This document shows, one piece after another, positions 58,081 through 64,000 of a stretch of DNA of 64,000 nucleotides. The stretch is from Klebsiella spallanzanii. Lineage in GTDB: Bacteria > Pseudomonadota > Gammaproteobacteria > Enterobacterales > Enterobacteriaceae. How positions within the stretch are numbered: the stretch's first letter is position 1; each line of letters opens with the position of its first letter. The DNA lies in the NCBI RefSeq assembly GCF_902158555.1, contig NZ_CABGGS010000001.1:310001-374000 (forward strand), in the 5' to 3' direction. A program made the position numbers and the translations under genes. Under the pieces are notes generated by a model that saw only the letters and a program-made list of their open reading frames with translations, had not been told where the DNA came from and ran no database searches.

Positions 58081-59229
58081 ATGAGTCTGAAAGAGAAAAC
58101 CCAAGCCCTGTTTGCTGAAAAGTTTGGCTATCCGGCCAGCCACGTTATCCAGGCCCCTGGCCGCGTTAACCTGATCGGCGAACATACCGACTATAACGAT
58201 GGGTTCGTGCTGCCCTGCGCAATTGATTACCAGACGGTCATCAGCTGCTCGCCACGTGACGATCGTATCGTGCGGGTGATTGCCGCCGATTACGACAATC
58301 AGACCGATGAGTTCTCTCTGGACTCGCAGATTACCCGCCACGATACCCAGCAGTGGTCAAACTATGTTCGCGGCGTGGTTAAACATCTCCAGCAGCGGAA
58401 TAACAACTTCGGCGGCGCAGACCTGGTCATCAGCGGTAACGTGCCGCAGGGCGCAGGACTAAGCTCCTCGGCTTCACTGGAAGTCGCCGTCGGTACCGTG
58501 TTCCAGCAGCTTTATCACCTGCCCCTCGACGGCGCGCAGATTGCGCTGAACGGTCAGGAAGCGGAAAACCAGTTCGTTGGCTGCAACTGCGGCATCATGG
58601 ACCAGCTCATCTCCGCACTCGGTAAAAAAGACCACGCGCTGCTGATCGACTGCCGCTCCTTAGGGACTAAAGCAGTCTCGATGCCAAAAGGCGTCGCGGT
58701 GGTAATTATCAACAGTAACTTTAAACGCACACTGGTCGGCAGCGAGTACAACACCCGCCGCGAACAGTGCGAAACCGGCGCTCGCTTTTTCCAGCAGCCC
58801 GCTCTGCGTGATGTCACTCTGGCTGAGTTCAACGCTGTCGCCCACGAGCTTGATCCGGTTGTCGCCAAACGCGTTCGCCACGTGCTGACTGAAAACGCCC
58901 GTACCGTGGAAGCCGCCACGGCGCTGGAAAAAGGCGATCTGCTGCGAATGGGCGAACTGATGGCGGAATCTCACGCCTCAATGCGCGATGATTTTGAAAT
59001 TACCGTACCGCAGATTGATACCCTGGTGGAGATCGTCAAAGCGACCATCGGCGATAAAGGTGGTGTCCGCATGACCGGCGGCGGTTTCGGCGGCTGTATT
59101 GTCGCGCTGATGCCGGAAGATCTGGTCGATACCGTGCAGCAGGCCGTTGCTAAAGAGTACGAAGCAAAAACCGGTATTAAAGAGACTTTCTACGTCTGCA
59201 AGCCGTCTCAGGGAGCTGGACAATGCTAA
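58081..59229 (+). CDS. galK: GalK, galactokinase
   Basis: The 382-residue GHMP kinase shows the galactokinase signature [15 protein letters not shown] at about 28, the ATP loop [14 protein letters not shown] at about 123 and the C-terminal [13 protein letters not shown]. It phosphorylates galactose at C1. It overlaps galM by 7 bases. Confidence 0.97.
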   Translation: MSLKEKTQALFAEKFGYPASHVIQAPGRVNLIGEHTDYNDGFVLPCAIDYQTVISCSPRDDRIVRVIAADYDNQTDEFSLDSQITRHDTQQWSNYVRGVVKHLQQRNNNFGGADLVISGNVPQGAGLSSSASLEVAVGTVFQQLYHLPLDGAQIALNGQEAENQFVGCNCGIMDQLISALGKKDHALLIDCRSLGTKAVSMPKGVAVVIINSNFKRTLVGSEYNTRREQCETGARFFQQPALRDVTLAEFNAVAHELDPVVAKRVRHVLTENARTVEAATALEKGDLLRMGELMAESHASMRDDFEITVPQIDTLVEIVKATIGDKGGVRMTGGGFGGCIVALMPEDLVDTVQQAVAKEYEAKTGIKETFYVCKPSQGAGQC

Positions 59230-60266
59230 ACCAAACAACGGAGCTGGCGCCGGACGGCCAGCCGTGGAATATTCTCACCCTGCGTAACGGCGCGGGGATG
59301 ACGGTCACCGTGATGGACTGGGGCGCCACGCTGCTCTCAGCTAAAGTGACGCTGGCTGACGGTAGCGAACGAGAAGCGCTGCTCGGCTGCGCGACCCCTG
59401 GCGACTATACGCGCCAGGCCGCTTATCTCGGCGCTTCCGTCGGCCGTTACGCTAACCGAATCGCCAACAGCCGCTTTCCCCTTGATGGCCGCATCGTCAA
59501 CCTGACGCCGTCCAACGAGGCTGGCCACCAGCTACACGGCGGCCCAGAAGGTTTTGATAAGCGCCGCTGGCAAATTGTTAGCGCCGACGCTCGCCACGCG
59601 CTGTTTTCGCTCTCCTCTCACGATGGCGATCAGGGATTTCCCGGCAATCTGACGGCAACGGCGCACTACCGCCTGACCGACGATAACCGGATCTCTATCG
59701 AGTATCGCGCCACCGTTGACCAGCCCTGTCCGGTGAATTTGACCAACCACGTCTATTTCAACCTGGATGGTGTGCAGAGCGACGTGCGCAACCATACGCT
59801 GCAAATCTTTGCCGATGCTTATCTACCTGTAGAAAGCGACGGTATTCCGGGAGGCGATTTACAAAACGCCACCCTCACCAGCTTCGATTTCCGTACGCCG
59901 AAGGTACTGGCGGACGATTTCTTGCGCGACGAAGACCAGCAGAAAGTGAAAGGTTACGACCACGCCTTCCTGCTCCAGGCGCTGGGCAACGCCAGCAGCC
60001 CGGCGGCTCACGTCTGGTCGGAGGATAAAAAGCTACAGATGACGGTTTATACCTCCGCGCCGGCCCTGCAATTCTACTCCGGCAACTATCTGGGCGGCAC
60101 GCCGTCGCGTACAGGGCAACCGTACGATGACTGGCAGGGTCTGGCGCTGGAGAGCGAGTTCCTGCCGGATTCACCGAACCACCCGGAATGGCCGCAGCCA
60201 GATTGCGTTCTGCGCCCCGGCGAAGAGTACGTCAGCCTGACGGAATATCAGTTTATTGCCAAATAA
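59223..60266 (+). CDS. galM: GalM, aldose 1-epimerase
   Basis: The 347-residue mutarotase has [11 protein letters not shown] (catalytic His near 180), [24 protein letters not shown] and the C-terminal [14 protein letters not shown] with the catalytic Glu. It supplies alpha-galactose to GalK. It is the last gene of the operon and ends before an intrinsic terminator. Confidence 0.96.
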   Translation: MLNQTTELAPDGQPWNILTLRNGAGMTVTVMDWGATLLSAKVTLADGSEREALLGCATPGDYTRQAAYLGASVGRYANRIANSRFPLDGRIVNLTPSNEAGHQLHGGPEGFDKRRWQIVSADARHALFSLSSHDGDQGFPGNLTATAHYRLTDDNRISIEYRATVDQPCPVNLTNHVYFNLDGVQSDVRNHTLQIFADAYLPVESDGIPGGDLQNATLTSFDFRTPKVLADDFLRDEDQQKVKGYDHAFLLQALGNASSPAAHVWSEDKKLQMTVYTSAPALQFYSGNYLGGTPSRTGQPYDDWQGLALESEFLPDSPNHPEWPQPDCVLRPGEEYVSLTEYQFIAK

Positions 60267-60273
60267 TCCCCAG

Positions 60274-60296
60274 CCCTCCTGATGGAGGGTTTTTTT
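60274..60296 (+). terminator. gal operon terminator
   Basis: CCCTCC-TGAT-GGAGGG followed by seven T residues. Confidence 0.93.
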
Positions 60297-60426
60297 ATCC
60301 TTTCGCTGAAAAATACGCCACTTACAGACAAAAACATAACCTCTGTTTTACAAGCACCTTACACTGAGCCACTATTTTCGCTATGGTTAGGGATAAGCAT
60401 TGCCGTGAGGTAAATCACAGCAATAT

Positions 60427-60445
60427 AATGAGAATTGTTATCATT
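60427..60445. promoter_or_regulatory. Fur box upstream of gpmA
   Basis: AATGAGAATTGTTATCATT resembles the 19-bp Fur consensus (GATAATGATAATCATTATC) and lies 25 bases before the gpmA start. Fur control of gpmA is reported in E. coli. Confidence 0.8.
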
Positions 60446-60470
60446 CAAATAAAGCTTGAGGAGTAAGAGA

Positions 60471-61223
60471 ATGGCTGTAACTAAGCTGGTACTCGTTCGT
60501 CACGGCGAAAGCCAATGGAATAACGAAAACCGTTTCACCGGTTGGTATGACGTTGACCTGTCTGAAAAAGGCGTTGGTGAAGCAAAAGCAGCCGGTAAGC
60601 TGCTGAAAGAAGAAGGCTTCAGCTTCGATTTTGCTTATACCTCTGTGCTGAAACGTGCCATCCACACCCTGTGGAACGTACTGGATGAGCTGGATCAGGC
60701 CTGGCTGCCGGTTGAGAAATCCTGGAAACTGAACGAGCGTCATTACGGTGCGCTGCAGGGTCTGAACAAAGCAGAAACCGCTGAAAAATACGGTGACGAG
60801 CAGGTTAAGCAGTGGCGTCGTGGCTTTGCGGTAACGCCGCCGGAGCTGACCAAAGACGATGAGCGCTATCCGGGCCACGATCCGCGCTACGCAAAACTGA
60901 CCGATGCAGAACTGCCAACTACCGAAAGCCTGGCGCTGACTATCGACCGCGTTGTGCCTTACTGGAACGAAACCATTCTGCCGCGCCTGAAAAGCGGTGA
61001 GCGCGTGATTATCGCCGCTCACGGTAACTCCCTGCGTGCGCTGGTGAAGTACCTCGACAACATGGGCGAAGCCGAGATCCTCGAACTGAATATCCCGACT
61101 GGCGTACCGCTGGTGTATGAGTTCGACGAAAACTTCAAACCTATCAAACACTACTATCTGGGCAATGCCGACGAAATCGCTGCAAAAGCGGCTGCCGTTG
61201 CCAACCAGGGCAAAGCGAAGTAA
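60471..61223 (+). CDS. gpmA: GpmA, 2,3-bisphosphoglycerate-dependent phosphoglycerate mutase
   Basis: The ATG at 60471 follows TTGAGGAGTAAGAGA and gives 250 residues. The phospho-His motif is [12 protein letters not shown] (His11), with [27 protein letters not shown] and [13 protein letters not shown]. It interconverts 3- and 2-phosphoglycerate in glycolysis. A Fur box precedes it. Confidence 0.97.
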   Translation: MAVTKLVLVRHGESQWNNENRFTGWYDVDLSEKGVGEAKAAGKLLKEEGFSFDFAYTSVLKRAIHTLWNVLDELDQAWLPVEKSWKLNERHYGALQGLNKAETAEKYGDEQVKQWRRGFAVTPPELTKDDERYPGHDPRYAKLTDAELPTTESLALTIDRVVPYWNETILPRLKSGERVIIAAHGNSLRALVKYLDNMGEAEILELNIPTGVPLVYEFDENFKPIKHYYLGNADEIAAKAAAVANQGKAK

Positions 61224-61230
61224 TTAATTT

Positions 61231-61254
61231 ACCGGATAGCTCAGGCTATCCGGT
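61231..61254. terminator. Hairpin between gpmA and the convergent ABC operon
   Basis: ACCGGATAGC-TCAG-GCTATCCGGT is a perfect 10-bp stem between converging genes. There is only a weak T/A run on either side, so termination efficiency is uncertain. Confidence 0.65.
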
Positions 61255-61259
61255 AGCTT

Positions 61260-62036
61260 CTATACCCTGATAACCCCGTCCAGAATCACTTGTGACCTTC
61301 CCAGGGAACAGCGCTCCACTCGACTTCGCACATTGAACACTTCCGCTAGATTTTCAGCAGTAATGACCGCCTCCGGCGCACCGCTCGCCACCAACTCCCC
61401 TTCTTTAAGCATCAAAACATGTTCACCATGCTGCAAAGCGATGTTGATATCATGCACCACAACCAGCGTGACCATATTTCGCGCTCGGGTCTCCCTTGCA
61501 ATTAAATCCATCACATGAAACTGATAATTCAGGTCTAGCGCACTAAGAGGTTCATCCAGCAATAACAGCTGCGGATGGTGGATTAGCGATTGCGCAAGCC
61601 CTACTAGCTGCCGCTGGCCGCCGGAGAGCTGGTCAAGATAGCGCAACGATAAATGAGCAATACCAAGCTGATCCAGCAATGTCAGAGCCTGTGCTTCTCT
61701 GTGGCGAGGCTCCCGATCTCCCGATGCGCGCTGAGCGACAACAACCGATTCCAGTACTTGTAGGTGGACGCCCTGCGGCAGCGACTGCGGTAAAAACACC
61801 ACTTTCTTTGCGCGTTCGGCAAAAGATAGCGACAGCAGGTTTTCTCCTGCCAATAGCACTTCGCCATACGCTTTGTTCAGCCCGGCCAATGAACGTAGCA
61901 AAGTCGATTTCCCGCAGCCATTTGGCCCCAAAAGAACAGTAATTTTTCCGCAAGGGAGTTCTGAAATATTCAGATTGCGGATCATCGGCCTTTTAAGGTA
62001 CCCGGCGTTGATTCCCCGAAGGCTCAAGCCGCTCAT
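61260..62036 (-). CDS. Iron-siderophore-type ABC transporter ATPase
   Basis: The 258-residue protein belongs to the FecE/FepC/BtuD type: Walker A LLGPNGCGKSTLLRSLAGL at about 33, signature YLDQLSGGQRQLVGLAQSL, Walker [14 protein letters not shown] and H-loop VVVHDINIALQHG. It overlaps the permease gene by 4 bases. Substrate is a metal chelate (siderophore or corrinoid); which one cannot be told. It has no counterpart next to gpmA in E. coli. Confidence 0.88.
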   Translation of the reverse strand: MSGLSLRGINAGYLKRPMIRNLNISELPCGKITVLLGPNGCGKSTLLRSLAGLNKAYGEVLLAGENLLSLSFAERAKKVVFLPQSLPQGVHLQVLESVVVAQRASGDREPRHREAQALTLLDQLGIAHLSLRYLDQLSGGQRQLVGLAQSLIHHPQLLLLDEPLSALDLNYQFHVMDLIARETRARNMVTLVVVHDINIALQHGEHVLMLKEGELVASGAPEAVITAENLAEVFNVRSRVERCSLGRSQVILDGVIRV

Positions 62037-63100
62037 GACATACTCCCGCGATGGCGCACAATAATGCTCAGGAAAAACGGTACACCAACTAACGAGGTAA
62101 CGATTCCGACGGGAATAATAATGCCAGGAAAAATATTCTTAGACGCAATAGAAGCCAGTGAAAGCACCAGCCCACCGGTCAACACGCTACCGGGTAGAAA
62201 AAAGCGATGGTCTTCACCAAATAGCATGCGCGCAATATGCGGCGCTACAAGCCCGATAAAACCAATCGGACCGACAAATGCAACCGATAGCGCCGACAGC
62301 AAGCTAATACGCAGCAACGAAGATAAACGCAGGCGGCGTACATCAATGCCAAAACTCATGGCGCGATCTTCCCCGAGACGCAGTGCCGTAAGCTGCCAGG
62401 CGCTACGCATTGACCACAGCATGACAATAACAAACGCCAGCGCCAGGGTGAGCAATTTCTCCCATGATGCTCGCGCCAGACTGCCCATCGTCCAGAACAC
62501 CAGTCCCTGCAAAGTGTCTTCATCGGCAATAAACTGCATCATCGACACCAGGGCATTAAAGGTAAAAACCAGAGCAATACCAAACAGCACCACCCCGGAG
62601 GTGGCGACGCGGGTCCAGCGGGTAATACCGTCCAGCAGCAATGCGGACAATAAGGCAAAAGCAAACGCATTCGCCGGAATAGCCCACGATGGGGGCACTC
62701 CAGGAATGCTAATCCCCAATATAATGGCTAACGCAGCGCCGAATGCCGCCGCGGATGACACCCCAAGAGTGAATGGGCTGGCCAGCGGGTTATTCAGGAT
62801 AGTTTGCATTTCAGCACCCGCCAGACCAAGCGCCATACCCACTAACAGCGCCATCAGCGCATAAGGTAAACGGATCTGCCAGACAATAATCCGCGTCCCA
62901 GGACTGACGCTCGCCGGATGTAAAAGGCTTTGCCAGAGTTCAGTAAGAGACAAGCCCGCCGGACCAAATGTAAAGTCCAACAGCAGCGACACGATAATTG
63001 CCAGCGCTATCCCTAGCGCCAACAGTAGCCGTTTGCGTACGATCAGGCGATAACGACGGCTAATCGACACTAACGACCTGTCATCAGTAGGTTGCGACAT
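62033..63100 (-). CDS. FecCD-type ABC transporter permease
   Basis: The 355-residue permease shows about ten membrane helices and the family motifs RLPYALMALLVGMALGLAGAEMQ, NNPLASPFTLGVSSAAAFG, FVGPIGFIGLVAPHIARML and IIPVGIVTSLVGVPFFL. It forms the membrane channel with the ATPase at 61260, probably as a homodimer. It begins 20 bases behind the binding-protein gene. Confidence 0.9.
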   Translation of the reverse strand: MSQPTDDRSLVSISRRYRLIVRKRLLLALGIALAIIVSLLLDFTFGPAGLSLTELWQSLLHPASVSPGTRIIVWQIRLPYALMALLVGMALGLAGAEMQTILNNPLASPFTLGVSSAAAFGAALAIILGISIPGVPPSWAIPANAFAFALLSALLLDGITRWTRVATSGVVLFGIALVFTFNALVSMMQFIADEDTLQGLVFWTMGSLARASWEKLLTLALAFVIVMLWSMRSAWQLTALRLGEDRAMSFGIDVRRLRLSSLLRISLLSALSVAFVGPIGFIGLVAPHIARMLFGEDHRFFLPGSVLTGGLVLSLASIASKNIFPGIIIPVGIVTSLVGVPFFLSIIVRHRGSMS

Positions 63101-63120
63101 AACAATCCTTCGAGGTCGGC

Positions 63121-64000
63121 CTATTTCGGCGGGTTGAGCACATCGTTAATCTGCGCATCATTGAGCGTTATGCCAAAAAATTGCTGATAAAAATGACGCG
63201 TTTCCAGATTCATATCCACATCGGCAAAGCGCTGGGGGTAGAGCATTTTAGCCAACCAGAGGAACTGCATGGCCTCCTCGCTGGTTTCCCTACACCACCA
63301 GAACATCCCTTTCGGATTCACGTAAACACGATGGTTGAGTACCGCATCAACCTGTGACCACTGAGGAGAGGTCATAATCGTATCAGCATCGCGCTTATTC
63401 ATCGCCACGATAACGGCTGGATTCGCCGCAACAATTCGCTCAAGCGGTACTTCCCCGGCTCGATTCGGTTTATTCGTAAACCAGTTTTCAGCAATGTTCC
63501 TTGCGCCAGCAAGCTCCATCCAGTCCTGGTTAAGCGATGGTTTTCCGGTTGTGGTCAGCGGGTTTCCCATACTGTGATACACCGCAACACGCTCATTTGG
63601 CGGCACATCTTTCAGGCGCTCTTTCACCAGCGCTACATTGTGCTCAAAATAGTGCTGGTAGCGTTTCGCCTTTTCCTGAGCATCAGGCCCCAGCACATCT
63701 GCCGTTTTTTGAATCCTTGAGGTTAGAGCCGGCATTGAGTTGGCTTCAAAGGCCAAAACCCGCACGCCTGCCTGCTCAAGCAGAGCTTGTTTCGGCACGG
63801 TCATCGATTTCGGCACAAACAGCAGTTGAGTACCCAATGAAATAATCTGCTCAGGATCAAGTTCATGGCCACTATTCACACTTACAGCAGCAACATCATC
63901 AATGCGCGGCAAACTCTGACGAAACAACGGGATCTTTTTGGCGACCATCGACGTACCGACGATGTTATCGCCATAGCCCAGCATGGTAATGATGGTATTC
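63121..64000 (-). CDS. Periplasmic iron-chelate-binding protein, C-terminal part
   Basis: The frame enters from the right edge, so the signal peptide and start are outside the window; the first visible residues read NTIITMLGYGDNIVGTS. About 293 residues remain, of the PF01497-type binding-protein fold (VSVNSGHELDPEQIISLGTQLLFVP; VAVYHSMGNPLTTTG; GEVPLERIVAANPAVIVA). It delivers the ligand to the permease at 62033. The family supports iron-siderophore or related uptake. Confidence 0.86.
   Translation of the reverse strand, partial: NTIITMLGYGDNIVGTSMVAKKIPLFRQSLPRIDDVAAVSVNSGHELDPEQIISLGTQLLFVPKSMTVPKQALLEQAGVRVLAFEANSMPALTSRIQKTADVLGPDAQEKAKRYQHYFEHNVALVKERLKDVPPNERVAVYHSMGNPLTTTGKPSLNQDWMELAGARNIAENWFTNKPNRAGEVPLERIVAANPAVIVAMNKRDADTIMTSPQWSQVDAVLNHRVYVNPKGMFWWCRETSEEAMQFLWLAKMLYPQRFADVDMNLETRHFYQQFFGITLNDAQINDVLNPPK

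Overview
The window is a chromosomal segment of an enterobacterium, most likely Klebsiella or Raoultella. Nearly every gene has a close E. coli counterpart around the gal-bio region, in the same relative order (gal, mod, pgl, bio, uvrB, ybhK, moa, ybhL to ybhR, cecR). The hut genes lie between gal and bio, as known for Klebsiella, and a BLUF-EAL photoreceptor of the Klebsiella BlrP1 type and a pmrCAB operon are embedded here. The species cannot be fixed from the sequence alone. No tRNA, rRNA, CRISPR array, prophage or insertion sequence was seen.

Layout. 1-1682: a truncated MFS transporter gene and a divergent LysR regulator. 1717-7516: the TetR regulator CecR behind a 28-bp perfect palindrome, then the YbhG-YbhF-YbhS-YbhR exporter, with a REP-type element inside the operon. 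7516-11916: ybhQ, ybhP, clsB, ybhN, ybhL. 11961-14866: moaABCDE with a molybdenum-cofactor riboswitch and a ModE site. 15080-17768: two accessory genes, a secreted DUF4431-like protein with an abnormal 3' end and a WG-repeat protein. 18035-22594: ybhK, then eptA-pmrA-pmrB and a convergent 30-codon gene resembling pmrR, each transcription unit with a PmrA box. 22881-26347: uvrB (LexA box, DnaA-box-like sites) and an orphan UrtE-like ABC ATPase with a degenerate signature motif. 26289-31858: the biotin operon bioBFCD/bioA around its BirA operator, and ybhB.

31963-39787: histidine utilisation, in two units (hutUH with a permease behind, and hutIGC), with two matching HutC-type operators. 40014-41297: lipoprotein ybhC. 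41298-46086: a blue-light signalling island: MerR-type BluR, BLUF-EAL BlrP1, four small YmgC/YcgZ/YmgA/AriR-like proteins and an extra LuxR-type regulator, with TGTACA motifs repeated in each promoter region. 46323-48403: a MocR-type regulator divergent from a GNAT acetyltransferase. 48464-55834: pgl, ybhA, modABC, acrZ, modE, modF. 55912-60296: galETKM with GalR operators. 60427-64000: Fur-box-preceded gpmA and a truncated iron-siderophore-type ABC importer.

Links between regions: ModE encoded here probably controls both modABC and moaA, through two 24-bp sites of identical spacing, and the Moco riboswitch adds product feedback on moa. PmrA probably controls its own operon and the small pmrR-like gene. 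BluR and BlrP1 probably gate the small connector proteins. The strongest leads for novelty are the pmrR-like gene at pmrB, the rearranged BLUF island with its LuxR gene and TGTACA operator set, the orphan ABC ATPase, and the truncated DUF4431 protein that reads antisense into its neighbour.
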